This document shows positions 1 through 12,385 of a DNA stretch of 64,000 nt, piece by piece. The translations under genes were made by a program, and so were the position numbers. The number at the start of each line of letters is the position of its first letter. The first letter of the stretch is position 1. The stretch covers positions 2,341,001 to 2,405,000 of the forward strand of contig CANXME010001258.1 in assembly GCA_948144175.1 (NCBI GenBank). Reading direction: 5' to 3'. The DNA is from Closterium sp. NIES-65. Its lineage: Eukaryota > Streptophyta > Zygnematophyceae > Desmidiales > Closteriaceae. The notes under the pieces were generated by a model. It saw only the letters and a list, made by a program, of their open reading frames with translations, searched no databases and had not been told where the DNA came from.

Positions 1-1
1 G

Positions 2-1417
2 GCGAACATCGTCAGTGGCATGTGGATTTTCAGGGTGAAGCGGCCGCCGGATTCTCCGCCTGTCTTCAAGGCGCGTTACGTGGCTCGAGGCTTCAGTCAA
101 CGGTAGGGAGTTGACTACTTTCAGACCTTCTCTCCCACCCCGAAGATGACCACTCTTCGGGTGCTGCTGCACATAGCCGCTCAGCGCGACTACGAGCTTC
201 ACTCTCTTGACTTCAGCACAGCTTTTCTGCAGGGCAGCCTGCACGAGGACATCTGTCTGCGTCGCCCTTCTGGCTTCACTGGGTCGTTTCCTCCTGGTTC
301 CCAGTGGAGCCTCCGGCGGCCAGTCTACGGTCTCCGCCAGGCGCCCCGTGAGTCGCACGACACACTGAAGACTACACTTGCGGCTCTTGGGTTTGCTCCT
401 TCTACAGCCGACCCATCGTTGTTTCTGCGCACCAACACCTCTTTGCCGCCGTTCTACATCCTCGTGTACGTCGACGACTTGGTCTTTGCCACTGCTGACA
501 CTGCTGGACTCGCCCACGTAAAGTCCGAGCTGCAGAAGAGACACACGTGCACAGACCTGGGTGAACTGCGCAGCTACCTTGGCTTGCAGATCACCCGGGA
601 CAGAGCACAGCGCACCATTACCCTGACTCAGTCACACATGGTGCAGCAGGTCCTTCAGCGCTTCGACTTCACGTACTCCTCGCTCTCAGCTCTGCCTTCG
701 GATGAGTCCGTAGAGCCGAGTGGCTCGTACCCAGAGCTTGTTGGCTGCCTCATGTACCTAATGACCTGCACTCGACCTGACCTTGCATACCCTCTTAGCA
801 TCTTGGCACGCTATGTTGCTTCTGGGAGACACCGACCAGAGCACATGGCTGCAGCGAAGAGGGTGTTGCGCTACTTGTGCAGTACGTCGGGCATGGGGCT
901 AGTGCTTGGAGGGCGACGTCTAGTGGTCCTCACAGGTCACGCAGACGCTTCTTGGGCTGACGACCAGGCTACGCAGCAGTCGTCACAGGGTTACACCTTC
1001 AGCCTTGGCTCCGGCTCTGTTTCGTGGCGGTCTACCCGCTCGTCTTCTGTTCTCGGCTCCAGTTGTGAGGCTGAGATCTACGCGGGGGCCATGGCTGCAC
1101 AGGAGCTACGCTAGCTCACCTACCTGCTGACTGACCTCGGAGAGCCGCCTCGTTCTCCTCCAGTTCTGTACGTAGACAAGTAGGCCATGCTGTCTTTGTG
1201 TCGGGAGCACAGACTGGAGCACAGAACGAAGCACATTGCTCTTCGCTTCTTCCTTGCTCGTGAGCTGCAGCAGCGTGGTCAGCTGCGCCTTGCTTACGTG
1301 GCCTTTGAGGCCAACACTGCTGATATCTTTACCAAGGCACTTCCGCCTGGTGATCATCAGCGCTTCTGTACTATGCTAGGTCTTGTGCCTACTTGGCCTC
1401 ACTTGCTCACTTCTTGA
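2..1417 (+). pseudogene. copia A pol, reverse transcriptase and RNase H, broken
   Basis: This reads as the end of a copia polyprotein. Upstream of the first stop is VSGMWIFRVKRPP, then the reverse transcriptase with FSTAFLQGSLHE and the catalytic YVDD near 460-480. RNase H follows, with HADASWADD, SCEAEIYAG and the C-terminal RTKHIALRF and ANTADIFTKALP signatures. Three in-frame stops break it: TAG at 104 (CAG in sister copies), TAG at 1112-1114 (TGG in sisters) and TAG near 1181-1183. About 11 codons between TYSS and LSALPSD are missing compared with copies E and I. The frame is otherwise unshifted to the terminal stop. It cannot make an active enzyme. Confidence 0.9.
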
Positions 1418-1614
1418 CCTTGCTTGTACTGTGATCTTTCTATACCTGCACTTGCTTGTTTACCTTTATATATGATCTTGCATGTGAACTGGCCTTTTGG
1501 CCTTGCTCTTGTGCTCGGATTGTGTGGTGACGTTGTGATCCAATCTGAGCTTGCTTTGCTTTGCATGACTGGTCTTGTGACCTCTTGTTCTCCCCCACTT
1601 TGCCTATGGGGGTG

Positions 1615-1740
1615 TGTCAAACTTATATGCTATAGTCTGTGTAGGCTTAAGTGGGGTAGACTATATGGGGTACAACATTTCTAGGTTTTCCTACTTGTAC
1701 CCACCTGCTTGCTAGTTCATTCATTCCTCATTTCTTCACA
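1615..1740 (+). repeat. 3' LTR of copia A (126 bp)
   Basis: It starts TGTCAAAC directly after a polypurine tract ending GGGGGTG and ends TTCTTCACA. It closely matches the 5' LTR of element K at 49155-49280, also 126 bp, and carries the family core TAGGCTTAAGTGGGGTAG and an inverted pair GGGTACAA / TTGTACCC. The stretch 1418-1614 before it is the family's 3' untranslated region. Confidence 0.9.
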
Positions 1741-2156
1741 CTGTCGTGTCGAAACCCCAAGACACAAGCGAAGCAAAACACTATCGAAGCACCAGCGAGT
1801 CAACCCTCGGAGGTTGAAGTAACTGTCGGAGGTTACGCAAAAGTCAAAGGTCAGCGACCTTTGACCTGACAAATACAGCGCGACAGCAAGGACCCACAAC
1901 TGACTCGTTACAGAGCAGTTGCCCGAGTCGTCACTGTATCGAACCGCAACAGCAACAGTAAAGTAGTTATAACTGTGTCTTTTCATATTCCCTTTATTCA
2001 TATATAATCTTGTATCTCTTTGCTTTAATCAACTTACTTTGCCCTCACATACTAGCGCAAGGTGGTTCACACCCTTTAATTAAACGCTTCCGCTACTACA
2101 CCAACTCTACCTAGAGTTCACCCCTGCAAAGATCCTAAGGGCTTTTCAGCCCAACA
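1741..2156 (+). repeat. 5' LTR of copia B, truncated at its left end
   Basis: It matches 7468-7882 almost base for base and ends CCCAACA, the mirror of the TGTTGG start of the 3' LTR. The first 28 bp are absent. An A/T-rich stretch near 1985-2010 could hold the promoter, but this is not certain. Confidence 0.9.
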
Positions 2157-2169
2157 TGGTATGAGAGCA
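2157..2169 (+). promoter_or_regulatory. primer binding site of copia B
   Basis: TGGTATGAGAGC follows the LTR end immediately. It resembles the plant copia primer site TGGTATCAGAGC, complementary to the 3' end of initiator methionine tRNA, with one mismatch. Confidence 0.75.
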
Positions 2170-2211
2170 ATCAGGGGGAATTCAACTTCTATACCGACAA
2201 CATTAATCAGC

Positions 2212-5200
2212 ATGGCTACACAAAAGGAAAGGAGCAACTCCAACGGCTCCCAGGGCACTACTCCTACTCCACCTCCTGCCTCTGGCCTACAGACAGAGGA
2301 GGGCACGGCAACAAAACCCAGAGCAACATCTACCGAGACTCCCGCGAATCAACCTGCAGACTTCGACTAGAGCATGATGGAGAAGTTTTATTCCTTCATG
2401 TCCTTCTACGAGCAACACCGGCAATCGGCACCTGCGCAGTCACACAACAGCAACAACAACGGAGCAACAATCATGAGTCTCGACGGCTCATCATATGCAC
2501 GAGGAAATCAACAACAGCAGCCTACCTTTGCTCCATACGAGCGCGGGTCCATCAGCTTTATGCCACACCCACAGCCTTCACCTGGACAAGAAAAATCATT
2601 GGACGCATTACAAGTCCAGTCGCAGTTTGCACACGTTCTGAAGATGCAGACGTCAAGACCCTTCGATGGAAAGGACTTCTTCACCTGGTCGTTCAAGTTC
2701 GAGCTGATGATGGAAGGCGCGCAGATACTCGGGTTCTTCGACGGGTCTCTGCCATACCCAACAAATGGCACACAGTACGAGAAGCAGCAGTACACCTATC
2801 AGTCAATGATGGCGTACACGATCCTACTGAGGAATATCACCCCGACTCAACAGCAGAACATAAGGTCTTACCAAGGTTACGGCAACTCCGCGGAGCTCGC
2901 GTACAACCACGTGAAGAGCCTGTATCAAGCAACAGACAGCGTAAGCCAAAGCCGGTTAATGGCGCAACTGACAACGGTTGAAATGAAACCGGGGGAGAAA
3001 GGAATGGCGTATATCAGTCGATGTCGCGAGTTGCGCGTCAAGCTTCTTCGATGCGGAGGGTCAATTTCTGAAGACGCCTTCTTGACAGTCATCATCGGCG
3101 GCCTCGGTCCTCAATGGCGCGCCACAAAGGCCATTCTCCGAGCTCACGGAAGAATCTCCGAAGCAGCGCTCTGCACCGAAATCCACGCCGAGCAGCAAGA
3201 CATGGACCTGCAAGAAGAACGACACAAAATGAAGACATCAGCACCGGAATTCGCGTTCCACACTCAGCGACGCTACAACAACAACAACAACCGGCAGCAA
3301 CAACCGAAGCCAGTACCTCCGTTCTGCCACATCTGCAAAACTTCAGGACACCCGCGTACGCACTGCCCGAATCGTCAACAGTCAACAACTCCACAGCGGC
3401 AACTTCGACCTTCAAGCAGCCAAATCGCCTCAACGCAAGCAAATCCCACGACTCAGATTCAAGCCCCAACGACCTCAACAGGACAACCTGCACAAGGAGC
3501 AAGAAACATCGTCAGCTGCATGGCAAAGCTGAGTGACTCCTGCATCACCGAGTCACCACCACACTACTCACCGGAAGAACAACTCGACGAAACCACACCC
3601 CGCCGTGAGTCACTTCAGCCGAACCCAACATACGCCGCCATCGCCCAAAGCGAACCATCCGGAAAGGACACATGGTTCTTGGACAGTTGCTGCGGACAGC
3701 ACATGTGCTCCTCGGGACGCTTCGTTCAACGAGAACACCAACTTCAACGCGAAGTTGTCATTATAGTCGCCAACAATCAGAACCTGCGAACACGACGACA
3801 AGGCGTAGTTCAACTTCAGTCAAGGGAAACAAACGTTATACTGCAGATGTCAAAAGTACTAATCGCGGAGGGACTCGGCTACAACTTATTGAGCGTCAGT
3901 CAGCTAATGGCGAAAGGGATTCACCTCGAAGCAGACAGCACCACCCAAGAATTCAAGCTGTATCATGGGAGAGGAGGACTCTACATCGGCAAGGCGGTCC
4001 TCAAGAACAACCTCTTCGTTCTTGACTTCGTTCCTGGTCTTAGCACCGCCGACAGCGACGCCATCGTTAACTTCACCAGCTGGACACACCCTCCAGACCT
4101 TGATCCACACTTCAGTCCAGAAGGCTTCTGGTATTCACACACCATCCCCGAAGCAGAAAGAACAAGGGCGTTAGCAACAATTCAGACAACATCAGCAGCA
4201 GCAGAGACAACATCAGCAGCAGCAGAGACAACATCGGCAGCAGCAGAGACAACATCGGCAGCAGCAGAGACAACATCGGCAGCAGCAGAGACAATATCGG
4301 CAGCAGCAGAGACAACATCAGCAGCAGCAGAGACAACATCGGCAGTAGCAGAACCATCAACGGCAACAGCAGGATCGTCAACACCAATTGCTGATCCTTC
4401 AACGACACCGCTCCTCATCGACGACACACCACCGACACCCGCGCAACAACTACACCCAGCACCATGAGAAGTTCATCGTAGCGCCAACTTCACCGCCAAC
4501 TTCTACTCCAACTCCGATATGTACCGACGATCACCCGGACATCGCGCCGACGAAAGCACCTGGCACGCAAGGATGGGACACCCAAGCAACACAGTATTAA
4601 ACAATACGATAAGAGCAGGAGTACTCGACAAGGACTCACTCCTATTGACCGACGGACGAGAACTTCAACAAGTACGCGGAACGTGCCTCACCTGCCCTGA
4701 AGGTGACTTACCACATCGACCGTTTGCGTCTCATCACAACCCGAGCGCACCCGCGTACGCACCACTCAAGAAGGTGTATAGCGACATCCTGTTCAATCGG
4801 GAACCAGGACAAGTAATATACAACTATACAATCACCTTCATCGACGCCGCCACCCGTTACGTCTGGCACCTAAACCTCCCTAGCCGCGACATGGCATTCG
4901 CAGCCTTCGTTGCTTGGCTACCAGTAGCAGAGAGAGAATCGGGCATGAAACTGAAAAGCTTCCAGTCAGACGGAGGAGGAGAATACACCTCTCAGCGATT
5001 CAAGCAGTACCTGGCGGAAAGGGGAATCAAGCGGCTCATCTCCCTTCCCTACGCCCATCAGCAGCAAGGTGTAGCAGAAAGAATGAACAGGACCTTGCAA
5101 AACAGCATGCGCAAACTGTTACGTGGCATGCGGCTACCCAACCACCAGTGGCCTGCGGCAATGGACCACGCCGTCATGCTGCACAACTTGCTCTCGTCAT

Positions 5201-7404
5201 CATCGCTTCCAAACAACGCATCAACGCATCTGCTATGGACAGGGAAACAGGGCAGCACAAAAATGTGATGAGTATTCGGATGCATGGTACAGTACCGACC
5301 CCCAGCAGCACGAGCGGGCCGATTTTCTCAACGAGCACAGTGGGGACTACACCTGGGAATCGAAAAGAACTACAACGCGTGGAAAATCTTCGACGTCCAT
5401 TCCAAGGAAACAGTAGCAGCACGTGATGTAATTTTCTACGAACGACTCACGCTCCAGACATACCTTGCCAACCTGCAAGAAGACCAGGATCCCACAGGTG
5501 GTTTTCGCGGTGACCGAGCCTTCGCCTCAGCAGCGGACGAAGTTGACTGGGACGAGCAGAATGTGGACAACGCATCAGAAGAAGCCGGACCTCTTCCGTT
5601 CTGCTCCGTCGACGTTCCCATGGACGAAGATAACCCTCGCAAAAGTGTCAACGCCGAAACCTTCTACTATTTTGCCGACAACGGTTACGTAACACATGCG
5701 ACAGTCAACACCAACGAAGCAGAACGAGTAGGACCGAACTTCATACCTGATCCAGAAGCGGGAGATGAAGCAGCTTATCCCGAGGACGTAACTCTTCCCC
5801 GCTACTCACAGAGTGGACTGCAAATTCTCGGACTCGTCACCGCAGTCCACGACACCGCCACTCCTAAAGAGCCTCCGACAGTTCAACACGCTCTGGGGGG
5901 GGAACATAAGGAAAAATGGCGCGAAGCCATAGACAAGGAGCTGAAGGCACTGGAGGAACGCAACACGTGGAAAGTGGTTCCTATCGGCGTGGCACGGAAC
6001 AAGACAGTGCTCACCGGGAAGTGGGTCTTCCGTGTGAAGACAAAGGCTGACGGCACCATTGACAAATTTAAAGCTCGCTGGGTTGTACGCGGCTTCGACC
6101 AAGAACACGGACGAGACTTCACCGAAAATTTCGCTCCGGTCAGCCGCCACACCTCACTATGCATTCTCCTCGCAATCGCCGCCATGAAGAAGAAGCTGCG
6201 ACAAATTGACGTCGCGAACGCGTTTCTTTACGCACCTGTTGATGCATAAATTTTCGTCGAGCTACCGCACGGCTCCCACAGAGAACCCAACCAAGTCTGC
6301 TAGCTACTCAAGTCACTCTACAGCATCAAGCAGGCTCCGCGACTGTGGCAACAGTACCTGCTTGCTCGCCTCATCCGCATCGGCTTCAAGCAACTACCGC
6401 ACGATCAAGGCATGTACCGGCTCACAAAAAACGACGATTACATCCTACTAATCGTCTACGTGGACGATCTCCTTTACATCGGCTGAACTGACGGCATCAC
6501 TACCTGGTTCAAAGGGGAGCTGCATCGAGATCTCACGCTCACAGTTTCATCTACCGTCACTCAGTACCTCGGCCTCAACATCCGGGAAGAGGAGGACGCG
6601 ATCTACCTCAGCGCCGAGAAATATGCCGACACTATCGCCAAACGCTTTACGCTCACACCGACAGCCATCTCCACGCCATACCGATACATGGCAGGGAACG
6701 ACAAAGGAAGCTCCGCTCTACTTAAGCCCGTCGGCATACGAGACTATCAGAAGAAGCTGGGATGTCTTCTCTTCGCAGCCGTCACCTGTCGCCCCGACCT
6801 CTCATACTCCGCAAGCCAGCTCGCCACCTACCTCAAGAAGCCTGAAGTAGAACATCTGGCGGAGCTCGACCGCGCTCTTCACTACTTCGTCAGCACCCCA
6901 ACGATCGGCCTAACTTACTACAAGAACGCAACCACACCGACTAAGTTAATCGGCTACGTCGACGCTGATCACGCTGGCGACTCCGACAATAGGCGCTCCC
7001 GCACCGGCTACATCTACCGCCTCGAACCTATCGGACCTATCTCTTGGCAATCGAGCAAGCAGGAATTAATTGCTCTCTCGTCAGCTGAAGCAGAATATAT
7101 TGCACTCTGCTCAGCCACCAAGGAAGGACTCTATCTTCGCGAGCTGCTGGAAGAAGCGAAGTTAGCCGAGTTACCCAACTTTACCCTGTTCTGCGACAAC
7201 CAGTCGGCAATTCGCATCGCCAACGAGAACGGCTTCGCGAACAGGACGAAACACATCGCCCTGCGATATTTCTTCGTGAAGGACGAGATCGAGAAGGGAA
7301 GGCTCGAGCTGTCATACTGTCCCACGTCCGAGATGGCAGCTGACTACCTGACCAAGAAGCTCGGAAAGCATAAGTTCGAATACTGCATGCTGCTGACTGG
7401 ATAG
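2212..7404 (+). pseudogene. copia B gag-pol polyprotein with nonsense codons only
   Basis: One frame runs from ATG 2212 to the stop at 7402-7404. In order it encodes gag (FDGKDFFTWSFKFE, LMAQLTTVEMKPGEKG), a canonical C-X2-C-X4-H-X4-C zinc knuckle near 3336-3377, aspartic protease (WFLDSCCGQHM, with Cys where LDSG is usual), the pre-integrase HHCC region, integrase (FIDAATRY, QSDGGGEY, HQQQGVAERMNR), reverse transcriptase (FKARWVVRGF, VYVDDLLYIG) and RNase H (DADHAGD, SSAEAEYIAL, CDNQSAIRIA, RTKHIALRYFF). Stops occur at 2368, 4465, 5266, 6247, 6301 and 6484. No frameshift was seen over 5.2 kb. The TAG at 2368 lies before the main gag block, so an alternative start at 2374 is possible. Confidence 0.92.
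4186..4360 (+). repeat. 21-bp coding minisatellite (TTSAAAE) in copia B
   Basis: About eight tandem 21-bp units encode TTSAAAE between the protease and the pre-integrase region. The sister copy C has only about three units at the same place (9115-9200), so the array changes length between copies. Confidence 0.85.
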
Positions 7405-7439
7405 AGCCACGTCAGCGACACTCCAGAAGCGAAGGGGAG

Positions 7440-7882
7440 TGTTGGAAACAATCGGTCCTAAGCGCCTCTGTCGTGTCGAAACACCAAGTCACAAGCGAAG
7501 CAAAACACTATCGAAGCACCAGCGAGTCAACCCTCGGAGGTTGAAGTAACTGTCGGAGGTTACGCAAAAGTCAAAGGTCAGCGACCTTTGACCTGACAAA
7601 TACAGCGCGACAGCAAGGACACACAACTGGCTCGTTACAGAGCAGTTGCCCGAGTCGTCACTGTATCGAACCGCAACAGCAACAGTAAAGTAGTTATAAC
7701 TGTGTCTTTTCATATTCCCTGTATTCATATATAATCTTGTATCTCTTTGCTTTAATCAACTTACTTTGCCCTCACATACTAGCGCAAGGTGGTTCACACC
7801 CTTTAATTAAACGCTCCGCTACTACACCAACTCTACCCAGAGTTCACCCCTGCAAAGATCCTAAGGGCTTTTCAGCCCAACA
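7440..7882 (+). repeat. 3' LTR of copia B (443 bp)
   Basis: It starts TGTTGGAAAC after the purine tract GAAGCGAAGGGGAG and ends CCCAACA, giving a perfect TGTTGG/CCAACA terminal inverted pair. AATCA at 7883-7887 is the expected right-hand target duplication; its partner would lie to the left of A and B. Confidence 0.92.
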
Positions 7883-10800
7883 AATCAGAGTAGGTTGATG
7901 GCGCAACTTACAACAGTCGAGATGAAACCAGGCGAAAAAGGAGTGGCGTGTATCAGCCGCTGTCGCGAATTGCGCGACAAACTCCTTCGATGCGGAGGGT
8001 CGATATCTGAAGAAGCCTTCGTCACAGTCATCATCACTGGACTTGGTCCTCATTGGCGCTCCACTCGAGCTATTCTCCGAGCTCACAGGAAGATCTCCGA
8101 AGCAGCACTCTGCGCCGAAATTCACGCCGAGCAGCAAGACATGGACCTGCAAGAGGAACGACACAAGAAGAAAACTCAGTACCCGAATTCGCGTTTCACA
8201 CTCAGCGACGCTACAACAACAACAACAGCCGACAACAACCAAAGCCCGTACCTCCGTTCTGCCATCTCTGCAAGACGTCAGGACATCCGCGCACACACTG
8301 CCCGAATCGACAACAGTCAACACCGCCACAGCGACAGCTTCGACCCTCAAGCAGCCAAGTCGCTTCAATACAAGCGAACCCCACCGCCCAAGCTCAAACG
8401 ACATCAACGGGACAACCTGCACAAGGAGCAAGAAACATCGTCAGTTGCATGGCAAGACTCTCCGACTCTTGCATCACCGAATCACCACCAGCATACTCAC
8501 CCGAAGAACTCCTTGACGAAAGCACGCCACGCCGCGAGACACTGGAGCCGAATCCGAAGTACGCAGCTATTGCCCAAAGTGAGCCATCCGGAAAGGATAC
8601 TTGGTTCTTGGATAGTTGCAGCGGGCAGCACATGTGCTCTTCGGGACGTTTCGTTCAGCGCGAACACCAACTTCAACGCGAAGTTGTCATTACCGTCGCC
8701 AACAATCAGAACCTGCGCACACGACGACAAGGCGTGGTTCAACTTCAGTCAAGGGAGACAAACGTTATACTGCAGATGTCAAAGGTATTAATCGCGGAGG
8801 GACTCGGCTACAACTTACTGAGCGTCAGCCAGCTGATGGCGAAAGGCATCCACCTTGAAGCAGATAGCACCACTCAAGAGTTCAAGTTTTACCACGGCAG
8901 AGGAGGTCTTTACATCGGCAAGGCAGTCCGGAAGAACAACCTCTTCGTCCTCGACTTCGTCCCGGACCTTGGCACAGCTGACAGCGACGGGATCGTCACC
9001 TTCACCTCCTGGACACATCCACCGGATCTTGACTCCAACTTCAGCCCCGAAGGATTCTGGTACTCGCACACCATTCCTGAAGCAGAAAGAACAAGAGCCT
9101 TAGCGACAATTCAACATTCGGCAGCAGCAGAAACAACACCGGCAGCAGCAGAGACAACATCGGCAGCGGCAGAGACAACGGTAACAGCAGTGGCAACATC
9201 AACACCAATCGCTGGTCCTTCAACGACACCGATCTTCGTCGATGACACATCATCGACACCCGCGCAACAGCTAAACCCGGCACCACGAGAAGTTCATCGA
9301 AGCGCCAACTTCACGGCCAGCTTCTACTCCAACTCCGACATGTACCGACGTTCACCCGGACACCGCGCCAGCGAAGAAATCTGGCATGCACGGATGGGAC
9401 ACCCAAGCAACACAACGTTAAACAACACGATAAGAGCAGGAGTGCTCGACAAAGACTCGCTCCTACTACATGACGGGAGAGAACTCCAACGAGTAAAAGG
9501 AATGTGCTTCACATGTCCTGAAGCCGACTTACCGCATCAGCCGTTTGTCCCTCATCACAACCCGAGTGCACCAGCATACGCACCGCTCGAAAAGGTGTAC
9601 AGCGACATCCTGTACAATCGCGTACCAGGACAAGGAGCTTACAATTACACCATCACCTTCATCGACGCCGCCACCCGATACATTTGGCACCTGAACCTTC
9701 CGAGTCGCGACATGGCTTTCGAAGCCTTTGTCGCCTGGCTTCCAGCAGCAGAACGGGAGTCCGGAGTAAAGCTAAAGAGTTTTCAGTCAGATGGAGGCGG
9801 AGAATACACCTCACAACGCTTTAAGGACTACCTGGCAGAAAAGGGAATCAAGAGGCTCATCTCCCTTCCTTACGCTCACCAACAGCAGGGTGTAGCAGAA
9901 AGGATGAACAGGACCCTCCAGAACACCATGCACAAGCTGCTACGTGGCATGCGGCTACCCAACCACCAGTGGCCCGAAGCAATAGACCACGCCGTCATGC
10001 TGCACAACTTGCTCTCGTCATCATCGCTCCCGAACAACGCATCACCACATCTGCTGTGGACAAGAAAATTGGGCAGCACAAAAATGTTACGAGTCTTCGG
10101 CTGCATGGTACAGTACCGACCCCCATCTGCACGAGCCGGCCGATTCTCCCAACGCGCACAGTGGGGGCTACACCTGGGCATCGAAAAGAACTACAACGCA
10201 TTGAAGATTTTTGACGTCCACATCAAGGAAACAGTGGCAGCACGTGATGTGATTTTCTACGAACGACTCACTCTCAACTCCTACCTAGCCAACGTGGAAG
10301 AACAACTCGACCTCACCGGTGGACTTCGTGGAGACCGAGCCTTCGCTTCCGCAGGGGACGAAGCTGACTGGGACGAGCAGAACGTGGACGCAGCCTCGGA
10401 GGAAGCCGGACCTCTTCCGTACTGCTCCGTCAATGTCCCTATGGATGACGAAAACCCTCGCGACAGCGTCAACGCCGAAGTATTTTACCACTTCGCAGAC
10501 AACGGTTACATTACACCTGCAAAAGTCAACACCAACGAAGCAGAACGCATAGGGCCCAGCTTCATACCTGACCCAGAAGCAGGTGACGAAGCAGCTTATC
10601 CCGCGGATACCACACTCCCCTGCTACACACATAGTGGCCTCCAGATACTTGGCCTGGTCACCGCGGTCCACGGCACTACGATTTCTAAGGAGGCTGCTAC
10701 CGTTTAGTGGGCTCTTGGGGGGGAGCATAGGGAAAAATGGCGCAAAGCCATGGACAGAGAACTGAAAGCACTGGAGGAACGCAATACCTGGAAGGTCATT

Positions 10801-11180
10801 CCCATCGGCGTGGCACGAAACAAGACGATTCTTACCGGGAAATGGGTCTTCCGTGTGAAGACGAAAGCGGACGGCACCATCGACAAATTTAAGGCACGCT
10901 GGGTCGTACGCGGCTTCGACCAGGAACACGGACGTGACTTCACCGAAACATTCGCTTCCGTCAGTCGACACACTTTGCTACGGATTCTCCTCGCGATCGC
11001 CGCCATGAAGAAGAAGAAGAAGCTGCGGCAAATCGACGTTGCCAACACATTCCTCTACGCACCTGTCGACGCATAGATTTTCGTCGAGCTACCACACGGC
11101 TCCAGTACGGACTACGACCACGTCTGCCAACTACTCAAGTCCTTGTACGGCATCAAGCAAGCTCCGCGGTTGCGGAGATA
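7883..11180 (+). pseudogene. copia C gag-pol fragment, truncated at both ends
   Basis: C is a sister of B. It begins inside gag (SRLMAQLTTVEMKPGEKG, frame 2) where B inserted. A one-base deletion near 8175-8185 moves the frame to frame 1, which then stays open through the zinc knuckle (CHLCKTSGHPRTHC), protease (WFLDSCSGQHM), pre-integrase and integrase (SDGGGEYTSQ, GVAERMNR) to a TAG at 10705. Another TAG at 11074 lies at the same codon as B's TAA at 6247. Similarity stops near 11180 in the reverse transcriptase (LKSLYGIKQAPRL); YVDD and RNase H are missing. Confidence 0.9.
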
Positions 11181-12385
11181 ACTGCTGCAACGGAAGCTAG
11201 GCTATGGGCTAGGCACGTGTGCTTGTGTGATCTCTGCGTTCATTCACTTAGTCATTTCCTTGTGTTCACGCTGCTTGCTAGTTCACGGGGAGAAATGGCA
11301 AGAGTTTCACTAGGAAAACATGACAACAATGATAGCAACAACATTGGCATCACAGACTACACCAGTGCTAGCTAGGCTGCTGGTCGACCTCCAGCACAGC
11401 ACGGTCGACCGCGCTCCAGCTTAGCAGCGCTCGCACCGCTCCAGCGTTGCAGAGTAGCGGTTCGCCAACGTTGCAAGTCCACGGTGTGCCAGCGCTGCAC
11501 CAAGTCGGCTGCACAGTGTTGCACCCGCAGGACAACGGTGCACCTGCTTCGCAGGTGCGCGCAGCTGGTTGGCGCTCCACACCTTGTCACGAGCACAGCG
11601 CAGACGCCTGGCAGATTCCACGCCAGTGACTGCGCCCACCAGCCACGTCGACCTCGGGATACCACCCCCGAGGTCGGCATCGCAGACTCCACCCTGGCGA
11701 CACTTGCGCACGTCGCCCGGGTATCCCGGTCGACCGGGCAACCACGCCCGGCCGACCAGCGCAGTCCGTAGCCGGCCACGCATGCCCGGCGTCCCCAGTC
11801 CGGCGTCCAGGCGCCCAGGACACCTTCCGAACCTCCAGGTCGGCGTCCCTCCTCCCAGGACGCCGACCAGACGCCCAGGTCGGTGTGTGGGCCCCCCGGG
11901 ACGCCCAGGTCGGCGTCCGGACCCCAGGGCGCCGTGCAGACGCCTAGGTCGGCGTCTGGCCTTCCAGAAGGCCGTGCAGGCGCCCACGACGTGGACCAGG
12001 CGCCCGGGTAGTCGTGGCGACGCCCAGCTCGGCGTCCAGCTTCCCAGGACGCCGTCTAGGCGTCCGGGACGCCAACCAGGCGTCCAGGGCGGCGTCCTCC
12101 TGGTCGGCGCCCTCCAATCAGGCGCCCTCCAACTGGGCGCCCTTGCAGTGGCCCCCGTGCCCACTGCTGCAGGTTGGCTGCAACCCCCGCACATCCGACC
12201 ACAAGGTTGGCTCCGCCCAAGCGAGGACGGGGCCTTACAACGCTCCCGTTGACACTCCCCTGCCGCGTTCACGCTTCGGCCCCCAGCCCACACGACAGTA
12301 CAGCTCCGAGAATAGCCCGTCGGCATGAACCCAACACACAGCACGCCGGTCACCGCACCAGCCATGCAAGAGGGCATGGCACCTA
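11181..12385. repeat. GC-rich degenerate tandem repeats, no supported gene
   Basis: About 11181-11375 is unassigned sequence. From about 11380 to 12180 the DNA is a loose tandem array built on variants of CGCCCAGGTCGGCGTCC. Long frames are open on both strands here, as expected of GC-rich repeats. On the minus strand a GGGGAG run followed by TGTCAACGGG near 12253 could be a polypurine tract and LTR start for fragment F, but no matching LTR end was found. Confidence 0.6.

Larger units (their letters stand above)
1..1740 (+). mobile_element. Ty1/copia element A, 3' part
   Basis: This is the right end of a copia-type LTR retrotransposon whose left end lies before the window. It holds the reverse transcriptase and RNase H part of pol, an untranslated stretch, a polypurine tract and a 3' LTR. 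The LTR abuts an LTR of element B that lacks its first 28 bp, so A probably inserted into B's 5' LTR. The first 5 bases after A (CTGTC) would be one copy of the target duplication; the other would be off-window. Confidence 0.85.
1741..7882 (+). mobile_element. Ty1/copia element B, second family, near full length
   Basis: B has two LTRs of about 0.44 kb, a primer site, a single gag-pol frame and a polypurine tract. Its proteins and LTRs differ clearly from the short-LTR family. The 5' LTR lacks its first 28 bp because element A lies against it. The 3' LTR ends directly on gag sequence of the related copy C, so B appears to have inserted into C. The two LTRs differ at about seven places in about 416 bp. 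Confidence 0.88.
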
